Source: JAJTHC01 sp044348005
GTDB lineage: Bacteria; Cyanobacteriota; Vampirovibrionia; Vampirovibrionales; JAJTHC01
Length of the DNA stretch: 64,000 bases
Assembly: GCA_044348005.1 (NCBI GenBank)
Contig: JBIKTR010000004.1
Location: 1 to 64,000, forward strand
Reading direction: 5' to 3'
Numbering within the stretch: position 1 is the stretch's first letter; every line of letters starts with the position of its first letter. The notes under the pieces were generated by a model that saw nothing but the letters and a program-made list of their open reading frames with translations, made no database searches and was not told where the DNA came from. Positions 51,857 to 60,021 of the stretch are shown here, one piece after another. A program made the position numbers and the translations under genes.

Positions 51857-52390
51857 ATGCCACAAACGCCGTTAATTTCTGTTGAACTCTTGTGTGTGGG
51901 CAAGCTCAAAGGCGCACAACATGCGTATTTACAAGAAGGCTTTGCTCAATATGCGGAGCGACTCAAGCCGTATTGTAAGCTCATCGTCAGCGAATTGCCT
52001 GATGAAAAAATCAAGCCCAGCCACACCACGCAAGCCATTCAAGCCCTTGAAGGCGATCGCCTACTAAAGTATTTAGACGCGCACCCCGCCTATGTGGTGG
52101 TACTCACTGAACATGCCAAACCCTTGGATTCCCCCCAGTTTGCCAAAGCCTTTGCCCAGCGACACCCTGGCTTAAACAGTCTCAGTCAAGGCAAGCACAG
52201 TGGGGAACGTGCGCATCTTATTTTTGTGGTAGGCGGTGCCACAGGCTTAAGCGCTCAGGTGCTGGCGCGGGCCGATTGGTGCGTGTCACTTAGTGCGATG
52301 ACGTTTCCGCATTTAATGGTGCGTTTGTTGTGGGTGGAACAGCTTTTTCGGGCGTTTCGTATTTTAAATCATGAACCGTATCACAAATAA
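51857..52390 (+). CDS. rlmH: 23S rRNA (pseudouridine1915-N3)-methyltransferase
   Basis: A small SPOUT methyltransferase of 177 residues (usual 155-160), longer through a stretch at about 100-120. It shows IFVVGGATGLSAQVLARADW (SAM knot) and the C-terminal signature TFPHLMVRLLWVEQLFRAFR with HEPYHK at the very end. Adjacent to trmFO. Confidence 0.95.
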   Translation: MPQTPLISVELLCVGKLKGAQHAYLQEGFAQYAERLKPYCKLIVSELPDEKIKPSHTTQAIQALEGDRLLKYLDAHPAYVVVLTEHAKPLDSPQFAKAFAQRHPGLNSLSQGKHSGERAHLIFVVGGATGLSAQVLARADWCVSLSAMTFPHLMVRLLWVEQLFRAFRILNHEPYHK

Positions 52391-52433
52391 CGCGGGTGGG
52401 TGAATTTCAAAACTCATACCATTTAAACACGCC

Positions 52434-54167
52434 TTATGCGCTTACATTCAACGGCTTTGGTGAACGCGGATGTTTTACCTTGGCCTGATGTGGCACACGA
52501 GAAGCGTCATGCGGGGGATTGACTTGCTTTTCAAGCACATATTCGGCAGGGTACATGGGGTCTTCACCCTTTTTGACATAAATATGCCCTTTTTGCGGCA
52601 AGTCTACATTGTCCGTCAAATAATGTTCACGCTTTACAATTTCCACCCCTGGGAATTGTTGTTTCAGTACTTGTTCATCGCCCGTTAAGGCTTGAATTCG
52701 CCAAGCGCCTTGGCCCAAGTACGCTCGTGCGGTTTCTTGCACATCGGCAGAACTAACGTTCATGTAGCTTTCTTGTAATTCTTCACGACTAATATGGGGC
52801 AAGCCGTCGCGTAAACGGTTCGACGTGTTGGACAAGATGCCGTCACTGGTCGAGTCTAAATCTCGTAAAGTGTGAATGATTTTTCGTTTGACTTTGGCCA
52901 GTTCCGCTTCCGTGGGGGGGGTTTTTACATAAGTGTTCATCGCTTCTTGTTGAGCTTCAATTGCGGTGGGCAGTTTGTCTTCATCAATTTCTGCTGAAAC
53001 TTCAAATTCACCATAATGCTTGTTGGCATCCACCCCTGAAGAGGTACTATAGACCAAGCCTCGTTCGGTTCGCATGGTTTTAAATAACGAACCCGTCATG
53101 CCCCCCATGAGGTTTTTTAAAATAATAAACTTGGGGTAATCTGGGCTTCCGACTTCTGGGGCCTTCCACAAGGTGGACATATGCACGCGATCCAAGCGGT
53201 TGTCCGAAATGAGGATGGGGGCCTTCAAGGTTTTGGGCGTGACAGGAGGGATGTGAACCATCGCTTTAGGAGGCACAATCACATCATCGCTCTTCCAGCC
53301 CTTTTCTTCAGCCAAGGCATTAAACAAAGCGGCTTGTTGACTAGGGGCTAAGCCCGAAACCATGGCAACCGTGGTGAGTTCAGGGTGGGCGTAACTGGCT
53401 TTAAATTCTTGAATGGTTTTATGGGGGTCTAAGTCCTTGACTTCCATAATGGTTTTTAAGGTCGATTTTCCATAGGGGTGGTCGTCTCCCACTCTGGCTC
53501 GTTGCACGGTTTCGGCTTTTTGAAAATCAGGCTTATTGGAAAGGTTCAATAAGTTTTGCATCACCAACGTGCGAGACGACTCGTATTCTTTTTCATCCAT
53601 TTCGGGGTTTTTTAAAAAATCTAAGCCTAAGGCCAGTAACTTTTTTTCTTGCCCACTGGGGCCATTAAGCAGTAGGGTAAAGTGATCTTGCGTGACCAAA
53701 ATTTCCACTGAAATACCCTTGGCTTGTAAATCGGCCAATAATTCTTTTTTTGCTAAGGTGCCGTTCAATAACACGTTATTAGAAAGGTGCATTTCCCGAT
53801 CATCAGGAAACATAGGCAAAATAAACTCTACCGAAGCCGTAGGACGGTTATGAACTTGTTGTAAATAGGCTTGGGTGCCATTTTTAAGTTTAGTGGGGGT
53901 CACAGGGCCTACGTCAGGATTCTTTTCCATATTCAAGGCATTGAGCGTTAAAATAGGCTTAGCCCCAAACGGTTCTTGAGCAAGTTCCTTTAACAACGCT
54001 TGTTCTTCTGGGCTATTGGGGCGAATGTTCACGGCAGGTAAAGTCGGTAAGGCTTTTGAATCCACGACGTACTCTTCTCGTTGATGTGGCGTTGTATGAG
54101 TCCCCTGTTTCGCGTTTAGGGCAACTGGGCTATGGGTGGGTGGATTCGTGAGAATAGGAGTCATCAA
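52434..54167 (-). CDS. M16 peptidase homologue, inactive partner
   Basis: 577 residues with the inverzincin fold, but without HxxEH: the region that should hold it reads PMFPDDREMHLSNNVLLNG. The C-terminal half keeps the substrate-binding RTERGLVYSTSSGVDANKHYGEF pattern, as in non-catalytic beta partners. A Pro-rich N-terminal leader and a basic Pro-rich tail ending PKPLNVSA flank the domains. It follows 35 nt after the active homologue and presumably forms a heterodimer with it. No signal peptide is seen, so its compartment is uncertain. Confidence 0.85.
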   Translation of the reverse strand: MMTPILTNPPTHSPVALNAKQGTHTTPHQREEYVVDSKALPTLPAVNIRPNSPEEQALLKELAQEPFGAKPILTLNALNMEKNPDVGPVTPTKLKNGTQAYLQQVHNRPTASVEFILPMFPDDREMHLSNNVLLNGTLAKKELLADLQAKGISVEILVTQDHFTLLLNGPSGQEKKLLALGLDFLKNPEMDEKEYESSRTLVMQNLLNLSNKPDFQKAETVQRARVGDDHPYGKSTLKTIMEVKDLDPHKTIQEFKASYAHPELTTVAMVSGLAPSQQAALFNALAEEKGWKSDDVIVPPKAMVHIPPVTPKTLKAPILISDNRLDRVHMSTLWKAPEVGSPDYPKFIILKNLMGGMTGSLFKTMRTERGLVYSTSSGVDANKHYGEFEVSAEIDEDKLPTAIEAQQEAMNTYVKTPPTEAELAKVKRKIIHTLRDLDSTSDGILSNTSNRLRDGLPHISREELQESYMNVSSADVQETARAYLGQGAWRIQALTGDEQVLKQQFPGVEIVKREHYLTDNVDLPQKGHIYVKKGEDPMYPAEYVLEKQVNPPHDASRVPHQAKVKHPRSPKPLNVSA

Positions 54168-54202
54168 TACATCTTTCTTTTTTAAGCTTCAAACGTCAAC
54201 AA

Positions 54203-55954
54203 TCACGCCTGTACGTTTAAACGCGGTGGGGGGTTGGGCGTTAATTTCACGTCGGTAACGGCTTGATCCTGCTGGGGGTAAGGCTGAGCGTCTTGGGTGC
54301 TCGGTTCTTGCTTAGTCGCTAAAGCAGGCCCTGCTTCGGGGGTAAAGTTAGGCAATACCCCTTCAACATTAGACGTTTTTTCGCTATAGCGTTCTTTTTC
54401 TCCCGGTAAGGCATACACCAAGGCGTAACTCTTACCATTAAAGTATTTTTGGGCATACGCCTGAATCTCTTCAGGGGTAATGCTGTTAATGTATTGTTCA
54501 TAACGTGCCAAATAATCCACGGAATGGGTCAAGGCTTCTGTGCCAATGGCGTAGCTGGAATCTTCACCATGTTGTAAAGACATTTTATGCTGATGAATGA
54601 GGGTTTTTTTAACATCTTTAAGTTTTTCCTCATCAATGGGGGTATGGCCCAATTGACTCAGTTCTTTCATTAGGGCGTTAGCGGCTTTTTGTTCATGGCC
54701 TTCAAAGCTATGCATCATAATTAAAGACATCCCCGTGTTCTTCTGAACACTCGACATCATCGAAACGTCCATGGCCAAATGGTCTTCATCCACCAAGTGA
54801 CGATTAAGAGGCGCCAGTTCACCCCCTGTTAAATACGCTTCTAAAATTTCTTGGGTGGCGCGACCTTTTTTGTCACTTTTACTAGGCCCTTCAAAACCCA
54901 ATAACACGAGTGAAAGCCCACTTAATTTGGGATCCACATAGGTTTGTTCGCGTATTTCATTAGGCTTCATGCTCCACCTTAGCCCTGCGTCGTTAATGGG
55001 GGCTGGGCGTGCCACTTGGTGACCAAACTCCTTGTTAATAAGGGGTAACACATCGGCAGGGTTTACGTTGCCTGAAAGTACCGTAATCATATTGGTGGGG
55101 GTGTAGAAGGTTTCAAAAAAGCGTTTCAAATCGCTGGCGTGGGTGTCTAGCACATCTGTTCGACTGCCTAGGGTTTGGTAAGAAACGGGACGATCTAGCA
55201 TCAGTTCAAAGGCTTTGTCCATCGCACGCAGGCTTGAACTTTCAAGGCGTTCACTGGCTTCATTAAGTACGTTCTTTCGTTCTTGTTCAATGTTGACGTC
55301 TTCATACATCGGGTGCAACACCTGTTCAGCGTGCAATTGCAACATACTGGGCAAATCTTCACGGTTAAAATGCAATTCATGTTGCACTTCTTCGTCACTG
55401 GTACTGGCATTAAGTGAAACCCCATAGGCTTCAATGTTTTCAACCCATTCGTTTTTTGTGGGGAAGTTTTTCGTGGTAAGGAAATGGCAGTGTTCATCCA
55501 AGTGAGCAATGCCTGATTGAAAGCCTGTTTCTTGGTATTGTGGGCTTTTGTACACCGAATTTTCGTTGGTAGAACCCGTGCGTATAAAGGTACGCAAACT
55601 GACTAAATTGTCATGACGACGTTCAAAATAAACCTGATGCCCATTTTTTAACACATAATGTTCTACCTGATTACCATTGGGCAGTTGGGTAGACGCCAAT
55701 TGTTCAATCCCTAAAGACTTAAGTTCATCTTCTGTCACCACAGGCGGTGGTACTTGAAGTTGCGAGGGAGTCCCCTTTTCCGCTGGGGGGGGATCCAACA
55801 CCAAACCAATTTCTTCAAAAGGAAAAATGCCATTTTCAGGCGAACGTTCAACCGCACTTAAACGGCTAATTTCTGGAAGATTCCCCTTCACTGAAGCCGT
55901 GTAATACGTTTGAAGCAGGGGAGAGAGCGTGCGATTTTGTGCCAAAGTCATCAT
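54203..55954 (-). CDS. M16 zinc peptidase, active partner
   Basis: 583 residues with the complete inverzincin site: HLDEH (151-155) and the distal Glu in NIEQERKNVLNEASERLES. Its N-terminal 90 residues are Pro/Glu-rich and lack a signal peptide. The domain continues over two halves of the M16 fold. The tail ends PPPRLNVQA, like the tail of the downstream inactive homologue. Together they match the active/inactive arrangement of bacterial processing peptidases of the PMP type. Confidence 0.9.
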   Translation of the reverse strand: MMTLAQNRTLSPLLQTYYTASVKGNLPEISRLSAVERSPENGIFPFEEIGLVLDPPPAEKGTPSQLQVPPPVVTEDELKSLGIEQLASTQLPNGNQVEHYVLKNGHQVYFERRHDNLVSLRTFIRTGSTNENSVYKSPQYQETGFQSGIAHLDEHCHFLTTKNFPTKNEWVENIEAYGVSLNASTSDEEVQHELHFNREDLPSMLQLHAEQVLHPMYEDVNIEQERKNVLNEASERLESSSLRAMDKAFELMLDRPVSYQTLGSRTDVLDTHASDLKRFFETFYTPTNMITVLSGNVNPADVLPLINKEFGHQVARPAPINDAGLRWSMKPNEIREQTYVDPKLSGLSLVLLGFEGPSKSDKKGRATQEILEAYLTGGELAPLNRHLVDEDHLAMDVSMMSSVQKNTGMSLIMMHSFEGHEQKAANALMKELSQLGHTPIDEEKLKDVKKTLIHQHKMSLQHGEDSSYAIGTEALTHSVDYLARYEQYINSITPEEIQAYAQKYFNGKSYALVYALPGEKERYSEKTSNVEGVLPNFTPEAGPALATKQEPSTQDAQPYPQQDQAVTDVKLTPNPPPRLNVQA

Positions 55955-56052
55955 AAAAAGCCTATAAGCGTTTAAAACAGGTGAATACCCTTAACTATAT
56001 TGGCATAAACACAAAACCTATTCAAATGATGCTATAAATGTAACAATGTAGT

Positions 56053-56104
56053 TATAGAAAGTTCTGCAAAAGTGGCTTTACTCCCTTTCGCAGAGGGTTC
56101 TATA
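56053..56104. repeat. Imperfect inverted repeat upstream of photolyase
   Basis: Arms TATAGAAAGTTCTGCAAAAG (56053-56072) and its complement (56085-56104), 16 of 20 matched, with a 12-nt loop. No T tail. It may be a divergent terminator/attenuator or another arm-only element. Confidence 0.55.
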
Positions 56105-56158
56105 CCAATTAAAAAAAGAGGCATTGCTTTTTTGCCACAACTGCCTTAGAGTTTTAGT

Positions 56159-57613
56159 ATGACAGCACTTGTTTGGTTTCGTCAAAATTTAAGACTCAAA
56201 GACAATCCCCCCCTTTACTTTGCCTGTGAACAAAGTCAAGGCGTACAAGCGGTGTTTCTTTATAGTCACGATTCAACCTACCAGCGCCCCAGGGGGGGGG
56301 CCAGTCAGTGGGCGTTGCATCAAGCCCTCACTCATCTCGCCACAGCGATTCAGCAACACACCCCCAACCAATCGCTTTATGTGGAAAAAACCGCAGACCC
56401 CTTGGCGAGTTTGTTGCGCTTGGTTGAAGCCACAGGCGCCACCACCGTTTATACCGAAAAGCGTTGGGAACTGGGTGAGCGCCAGTTAGAAGCCAAACTA
56501 AAAGAAGCCTTAATGCAACAGGGCGTAGAACTCAAATGTTACAACGCCAGTTTACTTCAACCTGCCAGTGCGGGCACCAAGGCCGATGGTTCCCCGTACT
56601 TGGTGTTTACCCCGTATTGGAAGGCGCAACTTCCGCAATTTCAGAACGCGTTGCGTCCTATTTTAGGGGTGCCGAAACACATGCCCGTTTGCCTTAAGCC
56701 CTTACAAGCGCGTTCCATCGATTCACTTGGGTTAATGCCAACCATTCCCTGGTTTAAGGCCATGCAAGCCGAATGGGATTTGAGTGAAGCGGGGGCTCAA
56801 GCCTTGCTGGATCGCTTCTTGTTTAAGGCTATTTCAAACTATAAGGACGATCGAAACATTCCCGCCGTAGAAGGGACCTCTCGTTTGTCGCCGTATTTGC
56901 ATTTTGGCGTTGTGAGCGTATGCGATGTGTTTAAACAAGCCTTGGCGTTGAAAAGCGCCGCCTTGGGCCCTTGCGCCAATGCGTCGATTGACACGTTTCT
57001 TTCTGAATTGGGCTGGCGAGAGTTTGCGCATCACCTTCTCTATTTTCACCCGTCCATGCCAGTGACGCCCTTAAAAAAACCGTTTGAATCCTTTCCTTGG
57101 CAGCCCAATGAAGCCTTATTACGTGCCTGGCAAACGGGGCAGACGGGTTACCCCTTGGTCGATGCAGGCATGCGAGAGCTATGGGCTCGGGGCTGGATGC
57201 ACAATCGCGTGCGGATGGTCGTTGGGAGCCTGTTGGTTAAGCATTTTTTACAGCCTTGGCAAGCAGGGGAATCGTGGTTTTGGGAAACGTTGATTGATGC
57301 CGATGTGGCCAATAACGCCATGGGCTGGCAGTGGATTAGTGGTTGTGGGGCGGATGCGTCCCCCTATTTCAGGGTGTTTAACCCTATCATGCAGTCGCAG
57401 AAGTTTGACAGCCAAGGCGACTATATTCGCCAGTGGGTGCCTGAACTGGCTCAAGTTCCAGCAGAAGGGGTGCATGCGCCGTGGGAATTGGGCAAGCATG
57501 CGTTGAAGGGCTATGGCGTGGTCTTGGGGGAAAGTTATCCGTTTCCGCAGGTGGAACATTCGTTCGGGCGAAAACGCGCGTTAGACGCTTTGGCCCATTT
57601 AAAATCTTTATAA
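56159..57613 (+). CDS. phr: Deoxyribodipyrimidine photolyase (cryptochrome/photolyase family)
   Basis: A light-driven repair enzyme with 484 residues. The N-terminal antenna domain starts VWFRQNLRLKDNPPL. The FAD domain has FLSELGWREFAHHLLYFHP, LVDAGMRELWARGWMHNRVR and ISGCGADASPYFRVFNPIMQ, all family landmarks. A tryptophan series is present. It is a class I CPD type by sequence appearance; exact substrate is not certain. A nine-G run (56292-56300) lies at codon about 45. Confidence 0.93.
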   Translation: MTALVWFRQNLRLKDNPPLYFACEQSQGVQAVFLYSHDSTYQRPRGGASQWALHQALTHLATAIQQHTPNQSLYVEKTADPLASLLRLVEATGATTVYTEKRWELGERQLEAKLKEALMQQGVELKCYNASLLQPASAGTKADGSPYLVFTPYWKAQLPQFQNALRPILGVPKHMPVCLKPLQARSIDSLGLMPTIPWFKAMQAEWDLSEAGAQALLDRFLFKAISNYKDDRNIPAVEGTSRLSPYLHFGVVSVCDVFKQALALKSAALGPCANASIDTFLSELGWREFAHHLLYFHPSMPVTPLKKPFESFPWQPNEALLRAWQTGQTGYPLVDAGMRELWARGWMHNRVRMVVGSLLVKHFLQPWQAGESWFWETLIDADVANNAMGWQWISGCGADASPYFRVFNPIMQSQKFDSQGDYIRQWVPELAQVPAEGVHAPWELGKHALKGYGVVLGESYPFPQVEHSFGRKRALDALAHLKSL

Positions 57614-57650
57614 AAAACGCATCAAAAAAACTTTAGCGTCTTTAATGTCA

Positions 57651-57679
57651 TTAACACTTCATCTTATTTGAGGTAAACT
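57651..57679 (+). promoter_or_regulatory. Promoter of the 57742 operon
   Basis: -35 TTAACA (57651-57656), 17-nt spacer, -10 TAAACT (57674-57679). Confidence 0.65.
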
Positions 57680-57741
57680 GTCCCTGTGAAAGCCTTTTTT
57701 CACACTTAGGCCCTTTTCTAAGCGTTAATGGTTTTTTCTTT

Positions 57742-60021
57742 ATGCCCACTGGTGTTGTTTCGAATTTAAAGCTCAACTTGTCCCAAAATTCAACAATACA
57801 AGCCTTCACCCCAGAAGGCGCTGCTTCGGCTCGAAAAAAGCGTCGTCGGGGTCATGCTAGAGACACCCAACTGTTTGAAAAAAGCCTTATCACGTCGGGT
57901 GCGTTGACACTGGTGGGTTTGCTTGGCTTGTGGAAATGGGGGCAAATGACCCCTGAACAAGGCTTGTTCCGCAGTATTAACGCGCAAAGCATCCCGATCC
58001 TGTCTCAATTACGTCTGCCTAAAACAGGCTTTAGTAAGGTAGATCTCACTTCGACTGCAATGACCACTATTCAATCTGTCGCGTTGACTTTTTCCGCGTT
58101 TCTAACCCATCAGCATGCATTTGAAACGTTTGGTGGAGAAATGCTAAAACGTTTTTTTGGTGTAAGTGTGATTAAATCGGTCAAAGGCACCAAAAATAAG
58201 TCTGGGCAATACCCCGTGTTTAGTGTGAATCGATGGTTCTTGGATTACATGATGAAGCCTAGAAACCTGACTCGAAAAATCGACACATTGCTATCGAAAT
58301 CTGCATGGGTGAGGTTTACTTCTAACTGGCGCAACACGGTGGGCTTAGCCATTCAAGACATGTTTGGACTCAATACCCCTTTTGAAGCGATGTTTCCACA
58401 AATCAAAGAAATTCCTGAAAGAGCAGGCACACTGAAAGACGTTCGCATTAACGCGTTTCGTGAACGCTTGACGCTTCAACAAAGCGAGCGTGAAATTTTG
58501 CAAGCCCTTGAAAAAGGCATTGCCATTAGGGCGTCCTATACCCAAGCCCAAAAAGCCTTTACAGAGGCTTTAAACTCTAGGGACGTTGAAACACTCCGCC
58601 GTTCTTATGAACAATTCGCCCACGTTCAATACGATTACAACCATTGTTTTTATGATATTCGCTATGAAGAGCCACCCAAAGGCGATCTCATCGATCAATG
58701 GATCGGCCACGACAGTCGAAATACCTTTATAAGCACGTTAAAGCAATGGACTGACCACGCCCCCGATATAAAAACCCTTCCCCCACGCATCCAAGCCTTG
58801 TGGAAGATGTTAGACGCTAAAAATGAACAGGCCAATGGCTTAAAACCACAACCACTAGAAAGCGATGTGATTGATTGGCCCAAAGAACTGACGATACTGG
58901 GGCAAAACGAAGCTCAAAAAAGCTTGCAAGAGTTAAGAGATACCCTAAAAGTTGGCTATATAACGGACTTGCTGAAAGCCCAGTTTGAAAAAGTGTTGCT
59001 ATTAGAAGACGACACAGCAGGTGTACCGAAGGATACGCCTGAACGCATTGAAAAGATTTTCTTACCTTATTTACAAGAAGTCACCAAGTATTCTAGCTAC
59101 GATGCTGAGCACTTGGCATACGTTCGGGCCCTTCAAAAAAAATATCCACACCTGCCTTCACCTGTGAATTTAAACGAACTTGAAGCAGCGGGTCAAGATA
59201 GGCTCTTTTTAGATTTGGTCGGGGACTTAGATTCGCTCAATCCACAATCTACACCGCTTCACCCACGAGAATCGGCCTTAGAACAGGCCTATGGCATAAA
59301 GGTGAATAAACCCTTAAGCACTGAAGAAAAACTAATCGCTTATAAAAAACTCGTCCACGAACGATTGGACACTTTTGTGACAGATTTGAAAGAAAAGCAG
59401 AACTTAGTCCTTAACTTGTTTACGTATGAAGCCACCGGCATTTATAACGGTTTGATTAAACAAAGCATTCAGGAATATACGCAGGCCCAAGCCAACAGTT
59501 CACAGGAATTAAAACTGGGCTATTACCTTGCCAAGGCCTTTGGCCAAGCGCGAAGCCTAAACACCCAGCCCTTGTTGAACAACAGTTCAGCAACGCCCCG
59601 TTTGTTTACGGGCAAAGCCTTCGATGTGTTAGACGCAGGCTTTAAGCTCAATGAACGCATTGACGATATTGATCAATATAAACGCAATAACTTTATTAAA
59701 ACCATGTTACAAGTGGCCTTCCAAACGGCGGTGACGGCCTTTGTGTTAAGCAACGTGCTGTTCTTTATTGTGTACAACACCTTCTCTCGTTTAGATCCCG
59801 ATTACAAAGGGCAAGGTAAAATCCCGCTCAACGATTGGGTAAACTCGTTCAAAGGCTTCGTGGGTCAAAAAGAAGCCCTTACTCCAGAAAAGGCTCCTGT
59901 AGAAGCCCACGTCAATGTTTCGTTGAATTTGAATGAAGCGTCATTAAAGCAAGGGCATTCTAGCCCCCATAAAAACCAGCAAAAACCAAGTACCCCAATA
60001 CAGGGAGGGGTTTCCACATGA
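57742..60021 (+). CDS. Large unknown membrane-anchored protein, operon 2 gene A
   Basis: 759 residues, no recognised family. An N-terminal basic stretch (RKKRRRGHAR, 31-40) precedes a first hydrophobic helix (49-66) and weaker ones to about 135. A long helical, charge-rich domain (about 150-640) is followed by a strong membrane helix (657-681, LQVAFQTAVTAFVLSNVLFF) and a Pro/Lys-rich tail of about 75 residues. The next gene overlaps by 4 nt (ATGA). Same general plan as the 36011/37696 operon, but I cannot align the sequences convincingly by eye. Confidence 0.7.
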   Translation: MPTGVVSNLKLNLSQNSTIQAFTPEGAASARKKRRRGHARDTQLFEKSLITSGALTLVGLLGLWKWGQMTPEQGLFRSINAQSIPILSQLRLPKTGFSKVDLTSTAMTTIQSVALTFSAFLTHQHAFETFGGEMLKRFFGVSVIKSVKGTKNKSGQYPVFSVNRWFLDYMMKPRNLTRKIDTLLSKSAWVRFTSNWRNTVGLAIQDMFGLNTPFEAMFPQIKEIPERAGTLKDVRINAFRERLTLQQSEREILQALEKGIAIRASYTQAQKAFTEALNSRDVETLRRSYEQFAHVQYDYNHCFYDIRYEEPPKGDLIDQWIGHDSRNTFISTLKQWTDHAPDIKTLPPRIQALWKMLDAKNEQANGLKPQPLESDVIDWPKELTILGQNEAQKSLQELRDTLKVGYITDLLKAQFEKVLLLEDDTAGVPKDTPERIEKIFLPYLQEVTKYSSYDAEHLAYVRALQKKYPHLPSPVNLNELEAAGQDRLFLDLVGDLDSLNPQSTPLHPRESALEQAYGIKVNKPLSTEEKLIAYKKLVHERLDTFVTDLKEKQNLVLNLFTYEATGIYNGLIKQSIQEYTQAQANSSQELKLGYYLAKAFGQARSLNTQPLLNNSSATPRLFTGKAFDVLDAGFKLNERIDDIDQYKRNNFIKTMLQVAFQTAVTAFVLSNVLFFIVYNTFSRLDPDYKGQGKIPLNDWVNSFKGFVGQKEALTPEKAPVEAHVNVSLNLNEASLKQGHSSPHKNQQKPSTPIQGGVST

